From PWQG01 sp050486205 (lineage in GTDB: Bacteria > Pseudomonadota > Gammaproteobacteria > Pseudomonadales > Pseudohongiellaceae): 64,000 nucleotides of DNA. The stretch is taken from contig JBJHCW010000011.1 in assembly GCA_050486205.1 (NCBI GenBank), forward strand, positions 1 through 64,000. Reading direction: 5' to 3'. Below, one piece after another: positions 8,912 to 17,838 of this stretch; positions within the stretch are counted from its first letter, which is position 1, and every line of letters starts with the position of its first letter. A program made the translations under genes and the position numbers. A model generated the notes under the pieces. That model saw only the letters and a program-made list of their open reading frames with translations, made no database searches and had not been told where the DNA came from.

Positions 8912-9928
8912 ATGGAGCAACACGCAGAAACGCCATTCCGGGCATTGTGGGTGGAAGAACACACACAGGATGACAAGCCGGTTTACCAGGCGAGTCTGGC
9001 AGAGCGCCGGGTGGGTGATCTGCCAGAAGGTGATGTGCTGATCCGGGTACGTCACTCGTCGGTCAACTACAAGGATGCCCTGTCGGCTAGCGGTAACAAG
9101 GGTGTGACACGAAAGTTTCCGCATACCCCGGGCATAGACGCGGCCGGCGAGGTGATTGCGTCCAGCGCCGGCGACTTTGCGCCAGGCGATGAAGTCATTG
9201 TGATTGGTTACGATCTGGGCATGAACACAGCGGGTGGCTTCGGTCAATTTATCCGGGTCCCGGCTGACTGGGTGGTACGCAAACCCGACGGGCTGTCACT
9301 GCACGACAGCATGATCATCGGCACAGCCGGGTTTACCGCTGCGTTGTGTGTGGAAAAACTGCTGGTCAATGGGCTCAGCCCGGAGCAGGGCAGTGTGATG
9401 GTCACCGGTGCCAGTGGTGGGGTGGGATCCGTGGCTGTGATGCTGCTGGCCAGACTCGGGTTTACGGTGACCGCGGTTACCGGAAAAGCCGGGGAGCATG
9501 ACTTTCTGCGGCAGCTTGGTGCAGCCGAGGTGGTGGCCAGGGATACACTTTCCGAAGCCAGCGAGCGGCCAATGCTCAAGGAAACCTGGGCCGGTGCAGT
9601 GGATGTTGCAGGTGGCACCGTGCTGACAAACATCATCAAATCCTTACGTTACGGCGGCAGTGTGGCCTGTTGCGGTCTGGTTGCTTCGCCCGTATTCGAA
9701 ACCAGTGTGTTTCCATTTATCCTGCGTGGTGTGAATCTGCTCGGCGTTGACTCTGTGAATCTGCCGCTGAGCACCAAATCGGCGCTGTGGCAAAAACTGG
9801 CATCGGACTGGAAACTGGCCCGGTTGTCGGATCTGGCCACGGATATCACGTTTGATGATTTGCTTCCTTCCCTGGATGCGGTGCTGAATGGCAAGAGCCG
9901 CGGGCGCTTTGTGCTGAATCTGGACTGA
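8912..9928 (+). CDS. acuI: AcuI/YhdH-family acrylyl-CoA reductase (NADPH)
   Basis: 338 residues from the ATG at 8912. A longer frame opens with TTG at 8885, but G-G-A-G at 8902-8905 fits the ATG better. It is a medium-chain dehydrogenase/reductase. The GroES-like N-terminal half has S-S-V-N-Y-K-D-A-L, followed by F-P-H-T-P-G-I-D-A-A-G, and the Rossmann half has T-G-A-S-G-G-V-G-S-V-A. No zinc-ligand pattern is seen, as expected for the quinone-reductase branch. Family members reduce acryloyl-CoA to propionyl-CoA, detoxifying an intermediate of 3-hydroxypropionate or DMSP breakdown. No DMSP genes are nearby, so a detoxifying role is inference. It is convergent with the DUF934 gene. Confidence 0.85.
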   Translation: MEQHAETPFRALWVEEHTQDDKPVYQASLAERRVGDLPEGDVLIRVRHSSVNYKDALSASGNKGVTRKFPHTPGIDAAGEVIASSAGDFAPGDEVIVIGYDLGMNTAGGFGQFIRVPADWVVRKPDGLSLHDSMIIGTAGFTAALCVEKLLVNGLSPEQGSVMVTGASGGVGSVAVMLLARLGFTVTAVTGKAGEHDFLRQLGAAEVVARDTLSEASERPMLKETWAGAVDVAGGTVLTNIIKSLRYGGSVACCGLVASPVFETSVFPFILRGVNLLGVDSVNLPLSTKSALWQKLASDWKLARLSDLATDITFDDLLPSLDAVLNGKSRGRFVLNLD

Positions 9929-9972
9929 GCTGAAATGGCCCACAGCCCAAGCCCGGCTTCAATGGCAAGGTA

Positions 9973-10464
9973 TCAGCGGCGCCGGAACAGTGGCAAGGGC
10001 TGATCGATCGCCGGTTGATAGCTGTCACGGAAGTCATTGAAGGATTCCAGTGCCTGCTCCGGGTCCTGATCGTCGCGCAAGACAAAGCTGTTGAATCCGC
10101 AGCGTGCCATGTAGAACAATTGATCCCGGGCCACGTCACCTATGGCCCGGATTTCTCCGGTGTAGCCATAACGCTGTCGCAGTTCACGCGCGCTGGTGAA
10201 CGGGCGCCCGTCCTTGAATTCCGGGAAGTGTAATGCAACCAATGGCAGCCGGGGCAGATCCTCTGCTATGGCTTCCGGCAGTTCATTGCTGTCCAGCCAG
10301 ACGGCCACTTTGCCCGTATGGCCACTGAGCAGTTCGTGTTGCTGCTGCCAGGCACCCAGGGGCACAATGACATCCTGGCCGGCCAGTGCCTGAAGTGTGT
10401 TTTCATCCAGTTCGTCCTTGACTACCTGCCAGCCGTCGTCGGTGACAATCCTGTCCTTAATCAT
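9973..10464 (-). CDS. DUF934 protein, partner of sulfite/nitrite reductase
   Basis: 163 residues from the ATG at 10464, which begins eight bases inside the end of the reductase gene. The frame extends further upstream, but that part is a shadow of the reductase. Features typical of DUF934 are visible: a central P-L-V-A-L-H-F-P-E-F-K-D-G-R-P-F-T-S-A and Y-T-G-E-I-R-A-I-G-D-V, then a C-terminal F-N-S-F-V-L-R-D-D-Q-D. In many proteobacteria this family is encoded directly after a CysI-like reductase. Its biochemical role is not established; an assembly or electron-transfer partner for sulfite reduction is the usual guess from context. The eight-base overlap implies translational coupling. Confidence 0.85.
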   Translation of the reverse strand: MIKDRIVTDDGWQVVKDELDENTLQALAGQDVIVPLGAWQQQHELLSGHTGKVAVWLDSNELPEAIAEDLPRLPLVALHFPEFKDGRPFTSARELRQRYGYTGEIRAIGDVARDQLFYMARCGFNSFVLRDDQDPEQALESFNDFRDSYQPAIDQPLPLFRRR

Positions 10465-12112
10465 TTTTCGCATAGACGGCCTCTTTGAACGGTTCCATGC
10501 CAATACGGTAGTAGGTATCAACAAATGCTTCATTATCACTTCGATGCTGCCGGTAGACACGGACAATCCTGTCGACAACATCCGGGATGTCTTCCTGGGC
10601 GAAAGAGGGCCCAATGATCTTGCCAATGGCTGCTTCGTTGTCAGCCCGGCCGCCCAGTGAAACCTGATAGAATTCCTCACCCTTCTTGTCCACACCAAGG
10701 ATGCCGATGTTGCCCACATGATGGTGGCCACAGGCATTCATGCATCCTGAAATATTAAGAGTCAGGGTGCCGATTTCGCGCAGCTCCTCATGGGTGAAAC
10801 GCCGCTGTATCGCTTCGGCGATAGGGATGGATTTGGCATTGGCCAGTGCACAGAAATCCCCACCCGGGCAGCAGATCATGTCAGCCATCAGTCCGAGGTT
10901 GTCGGCTTCCAGGTGTTGCAACTTCAGGTCCTGCCACAGCTCGTGCAGACGGTCCTGCTCCACATCGGCAAGCACCACGTTCTGATTGTGAGTCACGCGC
11001 AGTTCACCGAAACTGTATTTGTCAGCCAGATCAGCAATGAAGCGCATCTGTTCGGCACTGACATCGCCTGGCGCAAAACCGGTTTTTTTCAGGCACACGG
11101 TTACAATGCTGTACCCGGGTTTCTTGTGTTGAGCCGTGTTCTGATCGTGCCAGCTGGCAAACAGCACGTCCTTGCTCAACTGCTCGCGCAGAATTTCGCT
11201 GTCGCCGCTGAATTCCCGGTAATCGGGGTCTGTGAAGAAGGCCTTGCACCGCTGCACTTCTTCGTCAGTGAGAGTCAGTGGGCCGTCACGAAGCAATTCC
11301 CATTCCTTCTCGACTTTGGCGCGAAAGGCGTCAACACCTGTCTCCTTGACCAGAATCTTGATGCGCGCCTTGAACTTGTTGTCCCGACGACCTTCACGGT
11401 TGTACACACGCAGAATGGCGTCCAGGTAAGACAGTAAATGTCGCTTGGGCAGAAACTCACAGATTTCCCGGCCAATGACCGGGGTACGGCCCATGCCGCC
11501 GCCAACCAGCACCCGGAACCCGATGTCGCCGTCGGTGTTGCGGATCATGTAGACACCAATATCGTGCACCTGTGTCGCGGCCCGATCGTATTCTGTGCCG
11601 CAGACCGCGATCTTGAATTTGCGCGGCAACCAGGCGAACTCGGGATGGAAAGTTGACCATTGGCGAATCAGTTCACACCAGGGGCGCGCATCCTCAATTT
11701 CCGCGGCGGTTACACCGGCGTACTGATCCGTTGTGGTGTTGCGTATGCAATTGCCACTGGTCTGAATACCGTGCATTTCCACTTCGGCAAGATGTGCAAG
11801 TATATCAGGCACTTCTTCCAGTGCCGGCCAGTTGAACTGGATATTCTGGCGCGTGGTGAAGTGGCCGTAGCCCTTGTCATAATGTTCCGCTATGAAGGCC
11901 AGCTTGCGCAATTGGGGCGCTGAAAGCATGCCGTAAGGAATGGCAACTCGCAGCATGGGTGCAAGCCGTTGCACGTAGAGTCCGTTCTGAAGCCGCAGGG
12001 GCAGGAACTCAGCGTCACTGATTTCGCCATTGAGATAGCGTTCCGTCTGGCCGCGGAACTGAGTCACGCGGTCGGCCAGCATCTGATGGTCGTAGTTGTC
12101 GTATCGGTACAT
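10457..12112 (-). CDS. Siroheme-[4Fe-4S] sulfite/nitrite reductase, hemoprotein (CysI-like)
   Basis: 551 residues. It reduces sulfite to sulfide or nitrite to ammonia with six electrons. The four cysteines that hold the 4Fe-4S cluster and bridge to siroheme are seen as I-C-C-P-G-G-D-F-C (the C-x5-C pair) and S-G-C-M-N-A-C-G-H-H (the C-x3-C pair). Siroheme/substrate arginines fall in F-T-T-R-Q-N-I-Q-F-N and the T-H-N-Q-N region. Two ferredoxin-like and two siroheme-binding half-domains are arranged as in the NirA/CysI family. No flavoprotein subunit (CysJ) is adjacent; the only partner is DUF934, so ferredoxin or another donor is likely. Sulfite is more probable than nitrite because DUF934 partners usually occur in cysteine biosynthesis, but sequence alone does not settle it. 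Confidence 0.88.
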   Translation of the reverse strand: MYRYDNYDHQMLADRVTQFRGQTERYLNGEISDAEFLPLRLQNGLYVQRLAPMLRVAIPYGMLSAPQLRKLAFIAEHYDKGYGHFTTRQNIQFNWPALEEVPDILAHLAEVEMHGIQTSGNCIRNTTTDQYAGVTAAEIEDARPWCELIRQWSTFHPEFAWLPRKFKIAVCGTEYDRAATQVHDIGVYMIRNTDGDIGFRVLVGGGMGRTPVIGREICEFLPKRHLLSYLDAILRVYNREGRRDNKFKARIKILVKETGVDAFRAKVEKEWELLRDGPLTLTDEEVQRCKAFFTDPDYREFSGDSEILREQLSKDVLFASWHDQNTAQHKKPGYSIVTVCLKKTGFAPGDVSAEQMRFIADLADKYSFGELRVTHNQNVVLADVEQDRLHELWQDLKLQHLEADNLGLMADMICCPGGDFCALANAKSIPIAEAIQRRFTHEELREIGTLTLNISGCMNACGHHHVGNIGILGVDKKGEEFYQVSLGGRADNEAAIGKIIGPSFAQEDIPDVVDRIVRVYRQHRSDNEAFVDTYYRIGMEPFKEAVYAKND

Positions 12113-12276
12113 GGGGATGACTTACCACTGCAATGAAATCATGGCTTTTATCGGACCGGGGGTATGGGCCTGATCTTGCGTGCCGATGGCCCCGGCCGAG
12201 CCGAAAAGTGCGCCATTGTAAACAAATGACCGAATCAATACCACCGCATGAAAGGCCCCTGGTGCGCCGGTTTAGC

Positions 12277-12304
12277 TTGATTCTGCCGCTGGAGTCATTA
12301 CAAT
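12277..12304 (+). promoter_or_regulatory. Sigma-70 promoter for the 43-residue membrane protein
   Basis: TTGATT at 12277-12282, a 16-base spacer, then TACAAT at 12299-12304. It would start transcription near 12311, about 43 bases before the ATG at 12354. It also supports that small gene being real. Confidence 0.5.
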
Positions 12305-12353
12305 ACCGCTCTGATTTTTTCCAGACTGATGTCAAATGAGGTTTACGGTGGCC

Positions 12354-12485
12354 ATGAGCAATCAAGTCGACAAACAGCCCTACAACGAGCAGGAAGAGCA
12401 GGAAAACAGCCGGGTTGACGCCATCGCGATAACCTTGATGGTACTGGTCGTAGTCGCCCTCGCTGTTTTTTACGTCAGCCGCTGA
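12354..12485 (+). CDS. Small single-pass membrane protein (43 residues)
   Basis: A short frame with a polar, acidic N-terminal half (rich in Q, E and N, residues 1-22) and one hydrophobic helix (about 23-41) ending S-R. This is the usual layout of a bacterial small membrane protein with the N-terminus in the cytoplasm. An alternative ATG at 12336 in the same frame would add six residues. G-A-G-G at 12338-12341 favours the ATG at 12354. A credible promoter lies at 12277-12304. Its 3' end overlaps the convergent DUF2970 gene by 11 bases. I do not recognise the family; function unknown. Confidence 0.55.
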   Translation: MSNQVDKQPYNEQEEQENSRVDAIAITLMVLVVVALAVFYVSR

Positions 12486-12702
12486 GTACCAGCCTGACGA
12501 TCAGCAACAGCACCAGCACGAAAACCACAGTGAAAATGATCGCCGCTGCAATGAAGCCGGCGATTGTTCCCTGTGCAAAGTCCCTTCGTTTGTTCTTTTC
12601 ACTCTGTACGCCAAACGCGGCCTGAATGACGCTCAGCACCACGCGCCAGAATGGCAGCTTTGGTGTTGAATCTTCCTGTTGTTCATCTTTCCTGTCGGTC
12701 AT
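12475..12702 (-). CDS. DUF2970 single-pass membrane protein
   Basis: 75 residues. A charged N-terminus (about 1-15) leads into F-W-R-V-V-L-S-V-I-Q-A-A-F-G-V-Q-S, then E-K-N-K-R-R-D-F, and then a C-terminal membrane helix (about 48-72). This matches the DUF2970 family, small proteins widespread in gamma- and betaproteobacteria with no assigned function. It sits 18 bases after metH on the same strand and is probably transcribed with it. The 3' end overlaps the convergent small gene at 12354-12485. Confidence 0.75.
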   Translation of the reverse strand: MTDRKDEQQEDSTPKLPFWRVVLSVIQAAFGVQSEKNKRRDFAQGTIAGFIAAAIIFTVVFVLVLLLIVRLVLSG

Positions 12703-12720
12703 GATTGCTGCACCTCGTCA

Positions 12721-15700
12721 TCAAGCCAGAATCGGCCTGAGCAGCGTTTTTGCCTGTTCGATGTCAATGCCGCGTCGTGAGGCGAAGTCGGCGACCTGGT
12801 CATCGTCAATTTTACCCACCGAGAAGTAGCGTGACGCCGGATGTGAAAAATAGAACCCGGACACTGCAGCAGCCGGCCACATGGCGTAGCTTTCGGTCAA
12901 CTTCAGCGTGATCTGGCGCTCAGCGTCCAGCAGCCGGAACAATCGTGCTTTGTCCGAGTGCTCAGGGCAGGCGGGGTAACCCGGTGCGGGCCGGATGCCC
13001 TGGTAGCGTTCCCGGATCAGCGCTTCGGTGTCCAGCTGTTCGTCGGGTGCGTAACCCCAGAATTCTCGCCGAACCCGTTCATGAAGGTGCTCGGCAAATG
13101 CTTCGGCAAGCCTGTCGGCAAGGGCTTTCACCATCAGGGAGTTGTAGTCGTTGTTCTCTTCCGCATACCGGTTTGCCAACTCATCGGCGCCACTGCCTGT
13201 GCAAACGGCGAAGCCACCAATATAGTCCCGGGGGCCGGACGACGGTGCGATATAGTCCGCCAGCGACAGGTTGGGCTGCTGGTCTGCCTTGCGGGCCTGC
13301 TGGCGCAGGAAATTGAAAGTGACCGCAGGGGTTGAGCCCTGCTCATCCTGATAAATGGTCACGTCATTGTCTGCCGTGCGACTCGCCGGCCAGAATCCGT
13401 AAACGGCCTGCGCCTTCAGCAGCCTGTTCCTGATGATGTGATCGAGCATTGCCTGGGCATCCCGGAACAGGTCACGCGCCGCTTCGCCAACCACTTTGTC
13501 CTCAAGGATTGCCGGGTATTTGCCGGCAAGACTCCAGGTGATGAAAAAGGGCGTCCAGTCGATGTAAGGTACCAGCGTTTCCAGCGGATAATCCTCCAGC
13601 ACCCGGTTGCCGATAAAGGATGGCACCGGCGGCTGATAGTTTTCCCAGTCCGCCTGGAATGCGTTGTTCGTGGCCTGCTCGTGACTGATCAGGTTGCGGC
13701 GGGTGTCGCGGCCGGCCGCCCTGGCGCGTATGGCATCGTATTCCTTGTGCACATTGGCAACGAACCCGTCGCGTGCATCGTCACTGAGCAGGTTGCTGAC
13801 CACGGTAACGCTGCGTGAGGCATCCGGCACGTAAACCGTGGCATTGTTGCGGTAGTTCTCCTCTATCTTGACTGCCGTATGTGCCTTTGATGTTGTGGCG
13901 CCACCTATGAGCAGCGGTATGTGGAAATCCAGTCTCTGCATTTCCCGAGCCACGTGTACCATTTCATCCAGTGACGGTGTGATCAGGCCACTGAGCCCGA
14001 TAATGTCCACTTTCTCATCGCGTGCGGCCTGAAGAATTTTTTCGCAGGGCACCATGACGCCGAGATCCACCACGTCATAATTGTTGCAGCCAAGAACCAC
14101 GCCCACGATATTTTTACCAATGTCGTGCACGTCACCTTTTACTGTGGCCAGCAATACCTTGCCCTTGCTGCTGGTATCGCCGTCGGCGGCTTTTTCAGCC
14201 TCAATGTACGGAAGCAGATGAGCGACGGCCTGCTTCATGACACGCGCGCTTTTCACCACCTGGGGCAGGAACATCTTGCCGCTGCCAAAGAGGTCGCCCA
14301 CAATATTCATGCCGTCCATCAGCGGCCCTTCGATGACATGGATAGGCCGGTCATACTGCAGGCGTGCCTCCTCGGTGTCCTGCTCGATGAACCGGGTGAT
14401 GCCCTTCACCAGTGCGTGGCTGATTCTGGCCTGCACCGATTCCTTGCGCCAGCTCTCATCTTCCACAACGGCTGCGGCGCCGGAGCCGCTGTATTTCGCG
14501 GCGATGTCCATCAGTCGTTCGGTGGAATCACTGCGACGGTTCAAGACCACGTCTTCCACACAGGTTTTCAGTTCTGCCGGTATTTCATCGTAGACCGTCA
14601 GCTGGCCGGCATTGACGATGCCCATGTCCAGACCGGCGCGAATGGCGTGATACAGAAACACAGAGTGGATGGCCTCGCGCACCGGATCGTTGCCCCGGAA
14701 CGAGAACGACACATTACTGACGCCACCGGAAATCAATGCATGCGGCAGCGCGCTGCGAATGTATTCACAGCTCTGGATGAAGTCCACAGCGTAGTTGTTG
14801 TGATCCTCGATACCGGTGGCAATGGCAAAGATGTTCGGATCAAAGATGATGTCCTGTGGTGGAAAGCCCACCTTGTTCACCAGCACATCATAACTGCGCT
14901 TGCAGATGTTGCATTTCTTCTCAAGCGTGTCCGCCTGGCCGGTTTCGTCAAAGGCCATGACCACCACAGCGGCACCGTAAGCGAGACACAGGCGGGCCTT
15001 TTCGATGAAATCGGCTTCTCCTTCCTTGAGGCTGATGGAGTTGACGATGCCTTTGCCCTGGATATTCTTCAGGCCGGTCTCGATCACTTCCCATTTGGAA
15101 GAATCAATCATGATGGGCACCCGACTGATGTCAGGCTCTCCGGCAATCAGGCGCAGGAAGCGTTTCATCGCCGCCTCGGAGTCCAGCATGCCCTCATCCA
15201 TATTGATGTCGATTATCTGGGCACCAGATTCGACCTGCTGAAGTGCAACATCCAGTGCTTCTGTGTAATTTTCATCACGGATCAATCGGGCAAACCTGCG
15301 TGACCCGGTAATATTGGTGCGCTCTCCAACGTTGACAAAAAGGCTGTCCCGGCCAATGTTGAAGGCTTCCAGACCACTCAGTCGGCACTTGACCGGCACG
15401 TCCGGCACAGTTCTCGGCGGGAATGGCGCAACCGCGTCGGCAATGGCCCGGATGTGATCCGGCCGGGTGCCGCAGCAGCCGCCGATGATGTTGATGAAGC
15501 CGCTTTCTGCAAACTCGGCAACAATGGAGGCCATTTCTTCCGGGCTCTGGTCGTATTCACCAAATTCATTGGGCAGCCCGGCATTGGGGTGTACCGAGAC
15601 AAAGGTATCTGCCAGGGCGGAAATCTCTTCTATGTGAGGTCGCAGCTGGTCTGCGCCCAACGCGCAGTTGAAACCGATGGAGAGCGGGCGGGCATGGGTC

Positions 15701-16410
15701 AGGGAGTTCCAGAATGCTTCTACCGTCTGTCCGGACAGCGTCCGTCCACTGGCGTCAGTGATTGTGCCCGAGATCATCAGTGGCACTTCCAGTCCGATGT
15801 CGGCCATAACCTGTTGAGCAGCAAACACCGCCGCCTTGGCATTCAGGGTGTCGAATACGGTTTCGATCAGCAGCAGGTCGGCGCCGCCGCTGATCAGTGC
15901 CCTGACAGCGACCGTATAATCCTCAACCAGGGCGTCAAAGTCGATGTTGCGGTATCCCGGATCATTAACATCCGGCGACAGTGAGGCTGTGCGACTTGTC
16001 GGACCAAGCACGCCAGCCACGAATCGCGGTCGATCAGGGCTGCGCGCAGTCATTTCGTCGCAACATTCGCGTGCCAGTCTGGCAGCGGTTTCGTTCAATT
16101 CGGCCACCAGCGACTCAGTGCCGTAGTCGGACTGTGATACGGCGGTCGAATTGAAGGTGTTGGTCTCCAGAATGTCGGCGCCAGCCTCCAGGTACCCCAT
16201 GTGAAGCCGTTTGATGAGCGCAGGCTGGCTCAGGCATAACAGGTCGTTATTGCCGGCAAGGTCACCAGGGTGGTCAACAAAGCGTTCGCCACGAAATTCG
16301 GCCTCGCCCAGTTTTTCCGCCTGGATCATGGTGCCCATGCCGCCATCCAGTATCAGGATGCGTTTGGATAGCGCGCTTTCAAGCGCTGGCAGGGCAGGGT
16401 GCTGTTTCAT
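12721..16410 (-). CDS. metH: Cobalamin-dependent methionine synthase
   Basis: 1229 residues from the ATG at 16410 (E. coli 1227). A 16-codon longer frame exists but lacks support. It transfers methyl from 5-methyltetrahydrofolate to homocysteine via cobalamin. Four modules are visible in order. The homocysteine domain has zinc cysteines in G-F-N-C-A-L-G and G-G-C-C-G-T-R. The pterin domain has V-G-E-R-T-N-I-T-G-S and D-I-N-M-D-E-G-M-L-D. The B12 domain has the cobalt-ligand His762 in D-V-H-D-I-G-K-N. The SAM-activation domain has R-P-A-P-G-Y-P-A-C-P-E-H near the C-terminus. The organism therefore needs B12 or makes it. No cobalamin riboswitch box is evident upstream. It is divergent from nfuA. 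Confidence 0.97.
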   Translation of the reverse strand: MKQHPALPALESALSKRILILDGGMGTMIQAEKLGEAEFRGERFVDHPGDLAGNNDLLCLSQPALIKRLHMGYLEAGADILETNTFNSTAVSQSDYGTESLVAELNETAARLARECCDEMTARSPDRPRFVAGVLGPTSRTASLSPDVNDPGYRNIDFDALVEDYTVAVRALISGGADLLLIETVFDTLNAKAAVFAAQQVMADIGLEVPLMISGTITDASGRTLSGQTVEAFWNSLTHARPLSIGFNCALGADQLRPHIEEISALADTFVSVHPNAGLPNEFGEYDQSPEEMASIVAEFAESGFINIIGGCCGTRPDHIRAIADAVAPFPPRTVPDVPVKCRLSGLEAFNIGRDSLFVNVGERTNITGSRRFARLIRDENYTEALDVALQQVESGAQIIDINMDEGMLDSEAAMKRFLRLIAGEPDISRVPIMIDSSKWEVIETGLKNIQGKGIVNSISLKEGEADFIEKARLCLAYGAAVVVMAFDETGQADTLEKKCNICKRSYDVLVNKVGFPPQDIIFDPNIFAIATGIEDHNNYAVDFIQSCEYIRSALPHALISGGVSNVSFSFRGNDPVREAIHSVFLYHAIRAGLDMGIVNAGQLTVYDEIPAELKTCVEDVVLNRRSDSTERLMDIAAKYSGSGAAAVVEDESWRKESVQARISHALVKGITRFIEQDTEEARLQYDRPIHVIEGPLMDGMNIVGDLFGSGKMFLPQVVKSARVMKQAVAHLLPYIEAEKAADGDTSSKGKVLLATVKGDVHDIGKNIVGVVLGCNNYDVVDLGVMVPCEKILQAARDEKVDIIGLSGLITPSLDEMVHVAREMQRLDFHIPLLIGGATTSKAHTAVKIEENYRNNATVYVPDASRSVTVVSNLLSDDARDGFVANVHKEYDAIRARAAGRDTRRNLISHEQATNNAFQADWENYQPPVPSFIGNRVLEDYPLETLVPYIDWTPFFITWSLAGKYPAILEDKVVGEAARDLFRDAQAMLDHIIRNRLLKAQAVYGFWPASRTADNDVTIYQDEQGSTPAVTFNFLRQQARKADQQPNLSLADYIAPSSGPRDYIGGFAVCTGSGADELANRYAEENNDYNSLMVKALADRLAEAFAEHLHERVRREFWGYAPDEQLDTEALIRERYQGIRPAPGYPACPEHSDKARLFRLLDAERQITLKLTESYAMWPAAAVSGFYFSHPASRYFSVGKIDDDQVADFASRRGIDIEQAKTLLRPILA

Positions 16411-16470
16411 GATGTTTTCCGTTCTGGCGATTGCGGTACCGATTTCGGGGAGGCGCAATTCTACCAGAAC

Positions 16471-16502
16471 AGCCGGGCTACGTAAGCCATCATGGCCCGG
16501 CT
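16471..16502. repeat. 8-bp perfect inverted repeat in the metH-nfuA divergent region
   Basis: Arms at 16471-16478 and 16495-16502 are exact complements around a 16-base spacer. There is no T tract on either side, so it is not an intrinsic terminator. It could be an operator or an mRNA leader hairpin; no known binding motif is recognised. Confidence 0.4.
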
Positions 16503-16605
16503 ATGGCCAAAAGGGGTAATAACCTAGTAAAATACTCGGATATAGAGTTGTGCACAGGCATTACTCAAATGAGAAGCAATCGACAACCAGGGGACAACGA
16601 TTTCC

Positions 16606-17187
16606 ATGATCACCATTACCGAGCCAGCGCAGGACTATCTGAGTGAACTGCTGAAGAAACAGGATTGTGAAGGCATTGGCGTGCGTGTGTTCATTCTTGA
16701 CCCGGGTACCCCGAAGGCGGAAACCTGCCTGTCGTTCTGCCGACCCGGAGAAGAGAAGGAAGACGATCAGCTAATGTCGCTGGATGCGTTCAAGGTCTGG
16801 CTCGAAGACAGGAGTGTGCCGTTTCTCGAAGAGGCTGTTGTTGATTACGCAAAAGACAGCATGGGCGGCCAGTTGACCATCAAGGCGCCCAATTCCCGAT
16901 TGCCCAGGATTCGGGAGGACAGCCCGTTGGAGGACCGGATCAACTACGTACTGTACAACGAGATCAACCCCTCGCTGGCGGCGCATGGCGGTGTGGTGAC
17001 ACTTGAAGAGATCCATGATGGGAGCGTGGCAGTGTTACGCTTCGGCGGAGGCTGCCAGGGCTGCGGCATGGTGGATCTGACTCTGAAAGAAGGGGTGGAA
17101 AAGACCCTGATGGAGCAGATTCCCCAGTTGAGCGGCGTGCGGGATGTTACCGATCACAGCAATCGCGAGAATGCCTACTTCAAATAA
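16606..17187 (+). CDS. nfuA: Fe/S biogenesis scaffold/carrier protein NfuA
   Basis: 193 residues, matching E. coli (191). The N-terminal half is a degenerate A-type carrier domain. The C-terminal Nfu domain holds the cluster-binding pair C150 and C153 in F-G-G-G-C-Q-G-C-G-M-V-D. It transfers 4Fe-4S clusters to targets such as LipA under oxidative stress or iron starvation. A-G-G-G-G-A lies about 13 bases before the ATG, a little far. The gene is divergent from metH and overlaps the convergent dUTPase gene by 13 bases at the 3' end. Confidence 0.96.
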   Translation: MITITEPAQDYLSELLKKQDCEGIGVRVFILDPGTPKAETCLSFCRPGEEKEDDQLMSLDAFKVWLEDRSVPFLEEAVVDYAKDSMGGQLTIKAPNSRLPRIREDSPLEDRINYVLYNEINPSLAAHGGVVTLEEIHDGSVAVLRFGGGCQGCGMVDLTLKEGVEKTLMEQIPQLSGVRDVTDHSNRENAYFK

Positions 17188-17834
17188 CGGGCACTGAGCC
17201 CGTCGTAAAGTCGCTGCTGATAATCCGGCGCGCCAGGGTCGAGCGCCTGCATGATATCCACAAGGTGCTCGTTGTCTTCGCGCCCATCCCAGACCTTGTG
17301 ATACGTGCCTTCCTTGTAGCCGTTGTCCTGTCGGAAGAAATTGAGCACGTTCTTGCCCACGTACTGCCTGAACAGCTCGGTCCAGTCCATCCTGCAATCT
17401 GCCATGATGGCGGCGAAAAGTGGTATCTCAACGCGCCCGGCGCCGGCAGTCACCGCCAGTAATTGCAATTTGTCCAGCAGTGTCAGCCTGCCCAGATGGT
17501 GCTCATGCCCGTCCAGGTGGATGGTGTCGCCAGCCTCTGATGGCGAGGCAGCGGTCAGCAGATCGTCCGCGGCAAGCCGTTCGTCGCCCTGGCGCAACAA
17601 CAACAATTCGGACATCAGAAAGTGCCAGATGTCGATCAATTCCATCTGAAGCTGGGGAAGATCACAGGTCTGTTTCTTCCACCACTTCCAGCCATGGTGC
17701 TCCATGGCCTCAGCTGCCTCAATGACAACAGCTCGCAGATAGGGATAACGGGCTTCGACCCATTCAGGGTCAACACGGGTGTTCATGGCCGCCTGCATGC
17801 GAAGCATGGTGCTTGCCTGGATACTTGTCAGCAT
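17175..17834 (-). CDS. All-alpha dUTP diphosphatase (dUTPase_2 / MazG-like)
   Basis: 219 residues. It is mostly helical, with an E-x-x-E metal motif in V-V-I-E-A-A-E-A-M-E-H-H-G-W-K-W-W-K-K (near 42-55) and a second acidic motif E-L-I-D-I-W-H-F (near 66-73). These are the magnesium-binding residues of dimeric dUTPases. They hydrolyse dUTP to dUMP, keeping uracil out of DNA and feeding thymidylate synthesis. This family is unrelated to the trimeric Dut enzyme. It lies in the same direction as the small coiled-coil gene upstream (four bases apart) and converges on nfuA. Substrate dUTP rather than another NTP is inferred from family resemblance. Confidence 0.82.
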   Translation of the reverse strand: MLTSIQASTMLRMQAAMNTRVDPEWVEARYPYLRAVVIEAAEAMEHHGWKWWKKQTCDLPQLQMELIDIWHFLMSELLLLRQGDERLAADDLLTAASPSEAGDTIHLDGHEHHLGRLTLLDKLQLLAVTAGAGRVEIPLFAAIMADCRMDWTELFRQYVGKNVLNFFRQDNGYKEGTYHKVWDGREDNEHLVDIMQALDPGAPDYQQRLYDGLSARYLK

Positions 17835-17838
17835 GGCG

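Noticed and set aside
14125..15303. 392-codon frame on the plus strand
   Set aside because: It lies wholly opposite metH, which has clear domains and motifs. The frame shows no recognisable protein and is a shadow of the GC-biased coding strand.
16411..16605. Cobalamin riboswitch before metH
   Set aside because: No B12-box-like element or long structured leader is visible; there is only a short inverted repeat and the start of nfuA on the other side.
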